Assembly (NCBI GenBank): GCA_023548195.1
Contig: JAJHZJ010000014.1
Coordinates: forward strand, 16,282,718-16,346,717
Source of the DNA: Bettongia penicillata ogilbyi
Lineage: Eukaryota; Chordata; Mammalia; Diprotodontia; Potoroidae
DNA length: 64,000 nt
Direction of reading: 5' to 3'
The notes under the pieces were generated by a model. That model was given only the letters and a program-made list of their open reading frames with translations, was not told where the DNA came from and searched no databases. Position numbers and translations under genes: made by a program. This document shows, one piece after another, positions 1 to 41,300 of this stretch. Positions within the stretch are counted from its first letter, which is position 1; each line of letters starts with the position of its first letter.

Positions 1-400
1 TGTACAAAAGCTTTTCAATTTAATATGATAAAAACGATCTGTTCTACATTTCATAATGCTCTCTATCTCTTGTCTGGTCATGAATTCTTTCCCTCCCCAA
101 AGATCTGACTGGTAGGCTATTCCTTGCTCTTCTAATTTGATTTCTTCATTGTCTATAGTATTGACTGGCAAGATATAATTTCCTTCCTTATCTCTTTTAA
201 TTAGGTCTGTTTTTGCTTTTACTTTGTCCACGATTAGGATTACTATCCCTGCTCTGCTTTACTTTAGCTGAAGCGCAATAGATTCTTTTCCAGTCCTTCT
301 TTAGTCTGTGTATCTCTGCTTCAAGTGTGTTTCTTGTAAGCAATATTGTGGGATTCTGGGTTTTGATTCATTCTACTCTCCACTTCTGTTCTCTCCCTGT
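1..400 (-). mobile_element. Old L1 fragment, antisense (ORF2-like), in SRP54 intron 1
   Basis: The plus strand reads like the reverse complement of mammalian L1 ORF2 (ctttgtcc...attaggattactatccctgc..., then tgtatctctgcttcaagtgtg, a word order also seen in antisense human L1). It is heavily decayed and cut by the window edge. A related antisense stretch occurs near 23035-23230 (tgtacaaaagctttt is shared). Confidence 0.5.
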
Positions 401-404
401 TTAT

Positions 405-562
405 AAAAGGCCTGTAGCATGATTAACCTATTTCAATTGCTTACCTTCTCAATGAAGGGGATGGAGAGGGAGGGGAAAGAATTTGGAACTCAATTTTAAA
501 AGTGAATAAATTGTTTTTACACATTAGGGGAAAATAGAATGCTAAGTTAAAAAAAATAAAAG
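405..562 (+). mobile_element. L1 3'-terminal fragment
   Basis: It contains ttgcttaccttctcaatga, a G-rich agggaggggaaagaatttgg block, then aactcaattttaaaa and an A-rich end. The same order is found at 51690-51807, and its central part near 52580-52640, so this is the 3' tail of the local L1 families. Confidence 0.55.
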
Positions 563-1596
563 AATTGTAAGGTGAAGCTTCCAGTATTTCTTTGATCTTA
601 GTGACTAGCGGTATTCCACTAGACTGATTTCTAGATAAATTCTTGATTGCTGTCTCCTCACTCGCTACTCAGCCTCCCAGACTCACAAAGCTCTGTCAGA
701 TGCAAAAAGGGTGAAAGAGAAAGCAAAGAAGGTTTTGATTAGAATTGAAAGAGGTTGGAGAAAAATTGGTAGTACTTGGCTTCTCATCTGCTTGGTCTGG
801 TTCAGGCAAAGTAAACAAACTTTTGTTTCAATCACTTTGAAAAGTGTCCAGATTATGACCTTCATAGTAGTGGATAAGTGAGTGTAGATGTCTCAGGATC
901 TTGTTTCTAAGTGTGAAGGGAAATGCAAACCTACATTTCATTTCTACAAAAATATGGACCAAAGTTGTGTGAATTTTCTGAAGCCAGTAAGGAACCACTT
1001 CAATCAGTTATTTAATGAAGTGAACTAATTGTAAGTCCTATGAATTTTAATAACTGTGTCTTCTAAATTGTACCTAATTTTTTTTCTAATTCCAAAAAAA
1101 TCGTTATGTATCAGATTGAGTGTGTTTTCAAATAAGATTTGACTATAAATGAAGGCAAAATGTAAATTCTACCCTTTAGGAGAAAAATAGATAGATAAAA
1201 GGCCTTGCTTGATATATAAACATCCATGTGAGAGCAACAACCTCAAAACTTCCTTCCTTGTCAATCATGCTAAAAGTAAATAAAGAATTGGCAGTATGGT
1301 AAGTGAAGTAACAGACAGACTATGAGCTAACAAGGCATTCACTATAGAATTGTCATGAATGATAAATGCTGTGGATGACTGTTTTTTACAGAGTAAAAAA
1401 ACTTTTTTAACTGACTTTTTGAACAGTGGGAAGTAATATCTAGAATACATACTTTATTGGTATGATAGGATAATATATCTTCTGTTTCAGAACATATTTT
1501 TAGTATCATATTTTTTGCAAGGTCTAACAAAGATTCTTGATTAGTAACTAATAATTTCCTTAATGCCTATTTTTTCCTTCTTCAAGTGATCTCTTC
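563..1596. other. SRP54 intron 1, nothing recognised
   Basis: AT-rich intronic DNA with only short spurious reading frames. I see no repeat, exon or RNA gene I can name. Confidence 0.5.
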
Positions 1597-1795
1597 AAAA
1601 TCATAGAATCATACATTTAGAGCTAGAAAGGACTTTAACTTTCCTTCCTTTACAGATGAGGAAATTAAGGTCCAGAAGAGGTTAAGTAACTTTTCTGGGG
1701 TCTTATGAGTAATAATGTGTGAGGTAGTATGTAGACTCAGGGCTTCCTGGCTTCAAGCTCAGCACTGTATCAACTGTTCCAAGCTACCTTTCTAA
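1597..1795 (-). repeat. MIR/CORE-type SINE, reverse orientation
   Basis: The plus strand reads tttacagatgaggaaattaa, then gaggttaagtaac, then a diverged ggcttcctggcttcaagctc block, which is the reverse complement of the MIR core order. It lies about 160 bp upstream of the first coding exon. Confidence 0.5.
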
Positions 1796-1938
1796 AATCA
1801 AGTGTGTTACAACTGACAAAACCAGTCTCATGAAATTATTGGAAATTGGATAGAAAATTCAAATTGTTTGTATTATAACACAAATTTTTCTTTTCAATAA
1901 TTTTTATTGTTGTTTATTTTTTAATGTCACCTTTTAAG

Positions 1939-31356
<29,418 letters not shown>

Positions 31357-31785
31357 AGAAGATTCCTTAATATAAATTGACTCGGTTGGTGATACTCTTT
31401 GCTGAGATTTCAGATTTTTTCCCAACCCCTTTTTATAAGGCAAAAGAGGTGTATTCTCCCTTCCTTTTTCTCTTCCTTCTCTCTTTTTTTTGAGGGGGTT
31501 GAAGAATATTTGGGAGTTTGACCTCTTCAGACTTCTTTTTAGGCTTTTGAGTTTCTGGAGTTTTCTGGAAATCACATATTTTTGCTTAAGAGAACAGCTT
31601 TCATTAATTTCTGTCTCAAAATTTCACTTGTTAAGTGAAAAAAATCATGATGTAAAATTTAGTACTTAGTTTTTAATTATTTGTCTCAAAAGGTAACCAT
31701 TATATTTGTAAACAGTCTAAGTCAATTGTTACATGATATCACAAGAAAAATCCTGTAAATAAACTTCAAAGTGGTTGTAATCAAA
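31357..31785 (+). other. SRP54: SRP54 3'UTR with poly(A) signal AATAAA at 31758-31763
   Basis: After the stop there are about 400 nt of non-repetitive sequence, then a canonical AATAAA followed within 25 nt by a GT-rich stretch (gtggttgtaa), a good cleavage/polyadenylation arrangement. Further AATAAA hexamers exist downstream (for example 34158-34163), so longer 3' ends are possible. The end coordinate is inferred. Confidence 0.75.
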
Positions 31786-34700
31786 TGGCTTTGTTAACTT
31801 TCTTTGTAGTTTGAAATCTTAATTTTCAAAAATGGCATGCAGAAAGGCAAAACGTAGAGCTAAAACCATACTTCAAGAATGCATCTATTTGTGGAAAATA
31901 TGGTTGGTGCCTTAACCATGAATTTCTAAAGTTGCATGTAACACATTATAATTAAGATATTCTGCCAGAGAAAATGGAGCTTTATCCAGCAAATTGCTTC
32001 ACAACATACATGTGAGGTGTTGCTTGTTATGAAATTGTAAAGCAGTATACATAAATGTCACCTGCTATTAACATTTTAAGGCCAACTCTGATGTGGAAGT
32101 ATTTAAAAAAAAAAAAAAAAAAAGAGGACTAAATAACCACTTATCAGGTTAGACAGAAGACTGTAAACTGCTAAGATTTCTTCAATTTTTAAAGCTTATC
32201 CATAGTTTCTTTTTTAAACTACAATTAGTTCTTAAAGAAAAGTTGTTGATGGTAAATAGCTAAAATACATGCTTTACAGTATGAAAATGTTTGTAAAATA
32301 TTAAGTTGAAATTATACATATGCCCTTAAAATATTGATCAGAACTCAGTATAGTTAACTGGTTCTTTGGTTATCATAGTGAAATTGCTGCCTGGTCAATT
32401 GTGAAGACAAGACTACCAGAAAAATTCTTCTTTACCTATTAATTATTTTTTTAAATTATTATCAGCTTAACAAACATGAATATTTTCATTTACAAAGAAC
32501 AGAGAGAGGATTGTATATGAAATCATGCATCTCTTAACAGCTTAATTTTTTTGTAGGTCTATATTAAAATGTCCCAAAAGTGTACTGCCTGTTTACTTTT
32601 GTAAATTTTTTCTTGTTCTGTATATCTTAAAAAATAATCCATTTTTAAAATCCTTTAAAATTTTTTTATAATCTTTTTTTTTTGTATCACTCTACAAACT
32701 ACTCACTCCTCCCTGATTATTCATTACTGATAGCATGGAGATCTTGAATATATTTTTGTTAGTGAGCTATAAACTAGGATAAGCTCATCCTCAATGAAAA
32801 CTCAATTTGTTATGGTAGGATCAAGGAAATAATTTTGACTAATTTATCTATGCAGTGTCACTGAAGATTAGATTGTTTCTAAAGTAAGTCTATCCTATAT
32901 ATTTTAAAGAGAAATAATGTACTGAGGTTTCAACAACAAGTTGAAGAACTAGGTCAAGAAAATATATGTAAGGTGCATTGCCCTTTTCTTTGTATGCATT
33001 TTTATGAAGTTTTTTTTGTCCTTAAAATATATTTCCAATTGTCAAACATAGGCTAAGGAGAATTGCCCAATTTCCCTCTTCTCCGTTGTTGGGCAAAATG
33101 AAGATTTTTCAAGTTATTAATTTTTGCTTAATTTCAAGAGGGACAGAACTGGATTTGGATAGGAAAGAACAATAGTTGTAGTGGGAAAAGCCATGGCACC
33201 CCCAAGAATGAGATGAAACATGTCACTCTGTGATTATGTATAAATCAGTTAACTTATGGGCCTCATTTTTCTCCATTTTTGTAAAATGGCAAGGTTGTAC
33301 TAGATCAAGGGATCCTAGCCTGAGTTACCCATACCACCATGGAGAATATGAAAAACCAAGGGGAGAAAGGTACTGGCAAAAGACTATACGTATAGTGTGA
33401 TTTCTTTGGCAGAGGTAAATCCTGAGTGAGGAAATGCACCCATGTATCTGCAAATTATAGTGTTACAGAGTTTGTCATATGCCCAGGGTCCCATAACAGT
33501 ATGTGTCAGAGATAGGACTTGAATTCAGGTTTTTTGGGGTTTGATTGCAGTGTTATAACCAGTACTTCCTATCGCCTCTCTGAATAACTGTTATCCTATT
33601 GAAATATTCCAGAGTACTGTTAGAGAAGAAAAATTTGTAGATTGGAGAAAGTACGGTAAAGAGGTGAGCTGGTAAAGGGAACTTTACCATAACTCTGAAA
33701 AATTTGAAAGACAATTGAAGGAATGAATATAATTCTTACTAACGTCAACTAAATGAACGAGCTTTTGGATGTGAACCCCTTTTGATGTTGAGCTAGAAAA
33801 AATGAACACCAAGCCAGTAAGGGATTAACTGATTGCCAATAATTATCAATTCCAGATTAATTTCCAATAATGAAATTGTAACATTTTTTATATAGTCTTG
33901 GACAAGCATTATCGCATTAAAGCTTCTAAGGCTTTGATTCCATTAATAATAATTTATCTCTGTCAATTGGGATTCTCAGTCTCATACTCAGTAAGACTAA
34001 AGCAAGAAACAAACTGGAGGCTGAATGTGATGTGTCTGTAAGTATCTCCACAGAGAATAACATTTTCAATTGACATGAAATAGCATCAAGCATCTCACTA
34101 ATTATTCTGTTCTCATAAACATTGACAACTTTATGCTGCTAAAAATAGTATGTATTCAATAAAATTTTCTTTTTGAAAAATTATTCTTTGTTTCTTATAT
34201 GCATGATAAACTCTAAAATATGTTTCCTTTCATATTGAATAAGGGTACAGGAAAGTTTCCTGAAAGCCAAATGATATGGGGACCAAAAAATGTTGGAAAA
34301 CTATTTCCAAGTTTGGGAATTATTTCAAAAGTCTTATCAAGCTCTGATGTTCCTTTGAGAGGTTTGTGGAAGCTTTTTTTAACTGATATTAATTTGACAA
34401 TTCTCTGTTATTTGAAATTAGAAAATGCTATAAAACTGTAAAGTTCTTTGTAAAATATTTAGGTAAATTTTCTTTTGACTGTAGTGTCTTAAATATACTT
34501 GATTCTTTAGCTATCAACCTGTTTAATTCAAAGTTCCTAATTGGACCAAAAGTCAAGATTCAACATATTACCGATATTTCTAATTTTAGACTTAATATCT
34601 GAAAGAAAATTAATGACTTAAGTCTGTTACCATACAGGAATTCTGGCAGTTATATGTTGTCAATAATAAAATTTTATTACATGTGATATTGACTAATTGA

Positions 34701-34860
34701 TACCATTCTTTGCTGGGGAAATAGAACTTGTACAAAAGTCTTTTTTTTTCGTAGAAATAATTATTTAAGCATTAACTTCTTAGGCTGTGCCACATACTGG
34801 CTTTGATTTTAGCTAGGAAAATCTATCAAAAAATTAAAATCAAAATAATAGGGATCTATT
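31786..34860. other. Intergenic DNA after SRP54: sparse features
   Basis: AT-rich. It holds a poly-A run (about 32107-32123), a MIR-type fragment near 33200-33310 (cactctgtgattatgtataa, tttgtaaaatggcaagg), and a reversed MIR-like piece near 33470-33590. AATAAA hexamers include 34158-34163. No gene seen; the reading frame at 34220-34441 has no recognisable product. Confidence 0.4.
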
Positions 34861-34867
34861 TGAGCTA

Positions 34868-34890
34868 AAAAAAAAAAAAAAAAAAAAAAA
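34868..34890. repeat. Poly-A run
   Basis: About 23 consecutive A bases with no recognised element attached. Confidence 0.9.
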
Positions 34891-35104
34891 GTTGTCAGAC
34901 CCAAGGAGACTAGCATAATGCTTAAATGAAAATTTAACTGTCTCTAACCAATATTGAGACTCTTAACGTAAGGACATATGCTTATGTTTTTGTATACAAT
35001 ATAAAGACATATGTAGTTTGTACATAATCTAAAGACAGCTATAGTTAATAAGTCTGCTTGAATGTCTTTTATAGTTAATATAATGCCACCATCTATCCAT
35101 ATAA

Positions 35105-35790
35105 ATACTTCTTAAATTATGGGTCCTGTAAATGAACGTGGGAGTCGAAAAAAATTTGGCAACAGTAAAAGGTTTTGGAACATGCAAAAATTAATTCCAG
35201 ATCAAAAGCTTATTGAATCTGAGGGGTTTCTGGCAGCTCTTGCCTATGTTGCATCGTGCAACTTCACTGCAACCTTGGTTCTGAACCCACATAATGCACA
35301 CTTTGCACAATGCATGCTGTCACTCCATACTACACCAGCAAACACTACCAGAAACATCTCAGCTTAGATTGGGAACTGATATATGTTATGAATTGCAGTG
35401 TTTTTACTAGACATACAAAATTGATAAATGAATTTTGACTTGGGATTAGGACAGAATTTCCAGTGATTTCTGAAGTGGCACTAAATATGTGCCATTTTGT
35501 ACTACATATTTACGCAAAGTGGTATTCTCAGCACTGATGATTATAAAATCAAAACACTGATTAATTCTGAAAAATGCTGAAGATGCTCTATGTCCTGCAT
35601 TATCAAATAATCCACCAACATCTAATTCTTTATGTAAACAAGCACATCCATCTCATGCATGACCATGAGCTAGTTACTTAGTTTTCTGAATATTAGTACA
35701 TTTGCTCCTCTAAGAACAATAAGGATGTTCAAAAACCTTTAAAATGTATATGATCAAAATAATTTCTTTTATGCGAGCCTATTGTTTAGT
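35105..35790. mobile_element. hAT-type element remnant, right end missing
   Basis: The left end cttcttaaattatgggtcct matches the reversed right terminus of the element at 22520-22900 (agggcttcttaaac). Both share the phrase aatttgg/aatttgacagca followed by an aaaaggttt block and, further on, ccacatttaattttttatg / ccaacatctaattctttatg and a run of aagcacatcc/aagcatatcc text. No matching right terminus is present. The 82-codon frame at 35119-35367 inside it is not a gene. Confidence 0.55.
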
Positions 35791-35879
35791 CACTATTTCT
35801 CTATCCATAGATCCTAAAGGTCATTTCTTCCTTGCACCTCCAGTTTAAGATGTAACCTTTTACATCTAAGTTTGAAACC

Positions 35880-36190
35880 TAATTTGTCATGTGATATGAG
35901 GTGTTGATGTATAACAAATTTCTGCCAGATTGTTTTCTAACTTTCCTATCTTACCCCAGTAGCTGAGGTCTCTGTCAGACGATTATTAGACTACTAGGTT
36001 TGTTTGCCCTGTGTGTTGTATACCTACATTTGTTCCATTGCGGGATCTCTCTCTCTTTTCCACATAGTTTTGATGATTACTGCTTTGAGATCTATTATTG
36101 TAAGTCCTCCTTCTCACTCATGAGCATGTAATATTTCTCCAGTTATTTAGGTCTGCATTTCTGTAAAGCATATTTTGTTGTATTTTTATA
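35880..36190 (-). mobile_element. Old L1, antisense (first part)
   Basis: tatacctacatttgttccat, gattactgctttgagatcta, agtcctccttctcactcatg parallel the antisense human L1 ORF2 text. Interrupted by a SINE at 36195. Confidence 0.55.
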
Positions 36191-36194
36191 ATTC

Positions 36195-36455
36195 GTAGGT
36201 GTTGAGACAGCTTGTTGGTGGTGCACTGGATAGAGTACTAGATCTGAGTTCAAAATTGGCCTCAGACATTTATTAGGTATGTGACCCTCAGTGTCATTTA
36301 ACATCTGTTTGCTTCAGTTTCTGAAACTATAAAATGGGATAATAACAGCACCTATATGTTAGGGTTATTGTGAGGATCAAATGAGATGTTTGTAAAGCAT
36401 TTAGCACATGGTCTGGCACCTAGTGGGTATTATATGAATGCTTATTCCTTTCCTA
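36195..36455 (+). repeat. MIR/CORE-SINE inserted in L1
   Basis: gtggtgcactggatagagta, ggtatgtgaccctcagtgtc, actataaaatgggataataa, ttagcacatggtctggcacc, in SINE order. Confidence 0.78.
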
Positions 36456-37480
36456 CTTTTCTTTTCATTCCTTTGACATTTTTTATCTTTTATTCCTCCC
36501 AATTAGGGATTCTTAACTTGGGTCTGTTAATTTTTTTAATTTTGGTAACTGTTTCAACATAACTGATCTCTTTTGTAACCCTATATATTTTATTTTAGGC
36601 ATTGAAAAACTATTCTGAGAAAAGGTCCACAGGCTTCACCAAGGGGTCCATGACACAAAAAAAATTAGGAACCTCTGTAAAGTAGTCTTTTGGTAGTTTG
36701 ATTAGCACTGAATAAGTAAATTGGTGTAGGTAATATTGCAATTTTTATTTTATTGGCATAGCCTACTCATGAGCAGCTAATATTCTCCAATTATTTAGGT
36801 TTATTTCTGTGCAACCTGTTTTGTTGCATTTTTAGTGTGTGTCTTGGTAGTAGACTCCGATGTTTTATTTAGTCTGTAATTATTTTGAATGGTCTTTCGC
36901 TTTCTCTTCGTATTGGGTTTATTGATAAAATAGAAAAATGGTAATAATTTACTTTATATTTTGCAACTTTGCTGAAGTTTTAATTAATTTTCTCACTTAC
37001 AAAAAAAAGTTTTATCCCTCTTTACCTGTATTTTCCTCTCACTTCTAGCACTATATTAAATAATAATGGTAATACTGAATATCACTAATCTAATTGAAAA
37101 GAATTCTCTGCCACTTAAGGAAAGACCCGTTTATTCCAGTGCTTCCTAATGTTTTAATAAGTGACTTGAATTTTGTCCAGTTTTTTCAAAATCTCTTATG
37201 AGATCTCTATTATCTTTGTTATTTATATAGTCTATCGTGTTTATATTTTCTTATATTAAATTTACCTTGTTATAAATTCAACTTGGCTATATATTTTTAT
37301 ATTTTGTTGTCCCTGCTGATTTTTTTAAAAAATATTTTTGCTTTGATACTTAGGGAATTCTAGTTTTCTTTCTCTGCTTTGTCTTTCCCACCAAATTCCT
37401 TTTAAATATGCTATTTAGATACACCTATTTTTTAGCCATTTTCTATCTAATTTTTCTTAAGGGTTTTAAAAGTTAACCAA
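36456..37480 (-). mobile_element. Old L1 ORF2 region, antisense (continuation)
   Basis: ctactcatgagcagctaata, gtaattattttgaatggtct, tattttgcaactttgctgaa, ttctagcactatattaaata, ccagtgcttcctaatgtttt and the final tctattatctttgttattta follow the order of antisense mammalian L1 ORF2. Decayed, no open frame. Confidence 0.6.
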
Positions 37481-37839
37481 TCAATGTTCATAAAAATACG
37501 TGAAAGTATGGCTCCAAGGGGAAAAAATTAGGCAGAAGGTAAAGAGAATGAAATAACAGCCACCTTTTGCAAGACAGAAAAGGGATTGGTGCAGGCTTAA
37601 TGGAACATTTCCTATTAAATTAAATTGTGGAGCTAATAGCGAATAGTAGCCTGATTTAAAAAAAACATTAATGTCATGGAGTTAAAAATCCCACAGGGAC
37701 TGGATGTGTGGCAAAGCTTAATTCTCTTTTTGCTCCGACTAAAAGACGCACGAAAGTTTTGGGCAGAACATCAACGTCACTCCTACCAGAAACAGACCTT
37801 GACACTTTCTAAAATACACAAAGAAGCGTAAGGTGGTTG

Positions 37840-38360
37840 CAGGAGGCGGGGCCGGATACGCCGCCGCCGCCGGAAGAGGCGGGGCCCAAGCGTAACCTCT
37901 GGCGTCGCGACGCCGGGAAGGGTGGCCTTCCGCCCTCGCTCCCCCCGCCCCCACGCTTGCGGCCACGCCCATGGCCACGCCCGCCAGGGCCCGAGCTCCG
38001 GCACCCCGCCGATGCTGCTCCGGGCAGCAGTGGCTCCGGCACGGACTCCTTCGGGAGGCGGAGAATGGATGCTGATTTATCGGCAATTACGGTCTATTTC
38101 ACTTGTCCCAAGAGGTCCGCCACCGCCGCAGCGTGTCACGCCATGAGCAAGGATCCTTCGCGGGGAGAAGACGCTCTGGGAGCGGCGGCCGCCGCGGCAC
38201 GGCTCGGGGAGCCCGCGGGACAGGTAGGTGGGGCGAGCCGGCGGATCCCGGCCTAGCCGCCGGCCCTGTCGCGCCCCCCGAAACGCTGCTGTGGCGGGGC
38301 GGAGGCCGGCCGCGTCTGCCCCGGGACTCCCCGGGGCCCTGCTGCTTTGACTGAGAGGAC
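37840..38360 (+). promoter_or_regulatory. FAM177A1: CpG island and TATA-less promoter region of FAM177A1
   Basis: GC and CpG content rise abruptly from the AT-rich surroundings to dense CpG sequence. GC boxes (gaggcggggc) occur near 37845 and 37877, with further C-rich Sp1-like blocks at 37940-37980. No TATA box lies at a useful distance. The island covers exon 1 and its splice donor at 38224. The transcription start is not visible directly, probably between about 37850 and 38060. Confidence 0.8.
38143..38223 (+). CDS. FAM177A1: FAM177A1 coding exon 1 (residues 1-27)
   Basis: ATG at 38143 in context gccATGa (G at -3). The protein begins [13 protein letters not shown], an Ala run follows, and it ends EPAGQ|gtaggt. 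It has a layout similar to the human N-terminus (acidic start, Ala run, GESAGQ), which favours this ATG. An in-frame ATG at 38065 (gagaATGg, A at -3 and G at +4) would add 26 residues and has the stronger context; no stop separates the two. Confidence 0.85.
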
Positions 38361-41300
38361 TGGTCTCCGGAGCCCGGGAGGCCTTCACCCAGCCAAGCCC
38401 TAGGGAAATTACGTTAAATGAAATAGTTGCTGGAAATTGCCCTGGGATTGCGTGCGCCTTGTCATTAAAAGCCTCACATTCTCCCTCCCAGCAAGGACTC
38501 CTGTTCGTTTGTGTGAGATCCATTCGCTTTCATTTCCTCAAAGCCTGAGAGATGGAAGATGGCCCCAGAGCCTTGCTGCCTGCGTTTACTTAGGTTTTTG
38601 GTGGAGTTCTTTTCCCCCAAAACTACAAATTCCTAGTAAATTGTAGTTAATTATGAGTCACACCTAAAAGACAAAAATGACCGCAGTGACGGCGTTTCAC
38701 TGTGGACCGGGCTCCGCATCTGAGGGACCCGCCTTCCAGCGACCTCTGACCTTTGATGGCTCTGGTCCTTTTTTCCCTCGAACCACTGATTATGACAGAT
38801 TGTAGTAAAACGGGGTTGTGATCCTTGTTGGTTGAGCGAGTATCTATCCGCAGTCCTAGTGCTGGTTACAGTTCTCTCCCTGTTTCCGTGGAATGTTTTT
38901 GCATTTTCTCCCCCGGGGATAGACACTTCCACTGGGACCAGGTGATTTTGTGGACATCCTTTGCCCGCAACTGCCAGGGGTCACTTCGTTCTCGAGTGCG
39001 TTTTGAGCATTTTTTTTTTACAAAGTATTTTAAAAAAAACACATCTGTGTATATTTTTACAAAGAGAAGAATCATTTTTGAAATAGGAGTTATTTGATTG
39101 AACTTCCTCATTTTCTGCGTTTGGTACTGGGGGGTGCCTCTGCTTTGATTTACCCCCTTAGTTAACTGAAATTATTTGTATTACGTTGCTTTGCACCAGA
39201 TAAGATTCTGGAAAGGCGTAGTAAGGGTTTTTTTGTGTGTGTTTTTGTTTTAAAAACATTCAGTTATTGTAAATGAAATACTCATTTTACAGAACGCACT
39301 TGTGTTCATATATTTATAAATGAAAGGGTATTTTTTTGAAATAGGAATCATTATCATTAATGTCGTTAATTTGTAAGTTTTCTTAATTTCCATATTTTTT
39401 TCTTCTTAGGATGGTTGTTGTAGGTTTGTGTAAAATTATTTTGTCCCAGATAGGTTATTCAGACTCATAAAATTTTAGAATTTGGAGAATCATCTCAGTG
39501 GCTATTTAGTCCAATTTATACTGGAGAAAGAAATCCTTACACAACTCAACTAAAAATGGACAATCCAGCCTTTGCTTCAAGACTTACAATGAAGGTGTCT
39601 CCTAATCCACCACTTTCTAAGGCTTTCCAGTCCAAATGTGGACTACTCTAATTGTGGAGAAATTTTTCCTTATATCGAAGTTCTTTAACTTCATTCTAGC
39701 CTGCTGACTATTGAGGAACTTTTCTTGATAAATCTATGTATAGCTCTTTGTTGTCCTTGTTACTGTATATACTTAATTATATTTTCCATGTTATCAGAAT
39801 TGTAGTTTTTTGTCAAGACATGTAAGATTCCTTTCAGTTTTTAAATGAATTTGTTTTCTGCTCTTTTCTCCTGTTGGTCTATCCTAATTCACTTTCAGTT
39901 TGCTGTTTAGATGCACAGTGTTTTCTGTAATTGACTTATGTTCTCATAGCTTAAAAAATGGCATTTATAGTTCTTAAACAAAGAGGCTATGTGTGAAAGT
40001 TTGTCTCCTAAAATTTACACTGAGAATGAAATAGCAGCTACCATCTTTTGTGTGACATATATTCAAAGTTAATTATTTTTTAAGTAGTAGACTTAAAAAT
40101 GAATTCTATTACCAAAAATTAGAATTTGTTCATGTCTTATTTTCTTTGTCAATAATATAAATATAATACTGTTCCCCCAGAATCATGGAATTTTAGAGTT
40201 AAATGAGACCTGAACAGCTGTCAGTCAAATCCATGTAAAAAGAAAAAAGAAAAAGCCTGTTAAGCATCCCCAAGAATGACCTTCTAATATTGGTTTGAAG
40301 ATCTCCACTCAGGAGAAATCCACTCCCTCCTAAGGCAATCACTTCCTTTTTTTGGATTCTACTCATTGTTAGGAAGTTTTTCCTGATAGCAAGCCTAAGT
40401 TTTCCTCTTTTTGGTTCTCACTAATTGTTTCTGATTGTGTTCTATGTAACTTAAAAGTCTAATCACTCTTCTACAGGACAGTAGACAAATACTAGTAGAC
40501 AATTATCCTATCCTCCTTAGAAGAATCTTCTCTTCTCCAGACTAAACATTCCCAGTTCTCCATTTGATCCTCATGTAGCATAGATTCCCCTTCACTATCT
40601 GTGTCTTATTGGGGCAGCTGGGTGGTTGGAGTGGCAGGATAGAGTGGCAGGCCTGGAGTCAGGAAACCTCATCTTCCTGAATTCAAATCTGGTCTCAGAC
40701 ACTAGACTGGCAAGTCACTGTTTGCCTCAGTTTCTTCATCTGTAAAATGAACTGCAGAAGGAAATGGAAAATCACTCCAGTATCTTCACAAAGAAAAAAA
40801 CAAAACATAACCAAAAAACAAACAGAGTCACAAAGAATCAGACACAACTGAGCCACAATCTCCACCCTGTCAGTGTCTCCTCTAAACTGAAGTGTCCAGA
40901 ACTGAATACAACACTTCAGTTGTAATTTGACCAGAGATCAACAGTATAAGTGGAAGCTGGAGCTTGGAAACTGAGCTTCTGGCACTGCTACCTAAAGTCA
41001 CACATGACTTATTGAGGTCCTAGAATTTTTTTTTTTTTTGGAAAAACTATCTAACCATGCCTCTTTCGTCTTGTGCTTTTGAGGTTAGTTTTTTTAAACC
41101 TCAAGCATAATACTTATATTTATTTGACTTTCACTTTATTCGATTTAGCCCAGTGCTCTAGTCTGTTAAGAACTTTTTGAATGCACACTCTGTAATCTAG
41201 TATGTTGTTTGTTCCACCCCACTCTGTGTCATCTGCAAATCTGATAAACATGGCATCTTTTACTTTATCCAAGTCATTGATAAAAATATATTGAACAGCA

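Noticed and set aside
35119..35367. 82-codon plus-strand frame downstream of SRP54
   Set aside because: Falls inside a hAT remnant and has no recognisable domain.
37739..38086. Open frames of 70-115 codons on the minus strand across the CpG island
   Set aside because: GC-rich sequence has few stops; the frames overlap the FAM177A1 promoter, show Ala/Arg/Pro-rich low complexity, and match no family I know.
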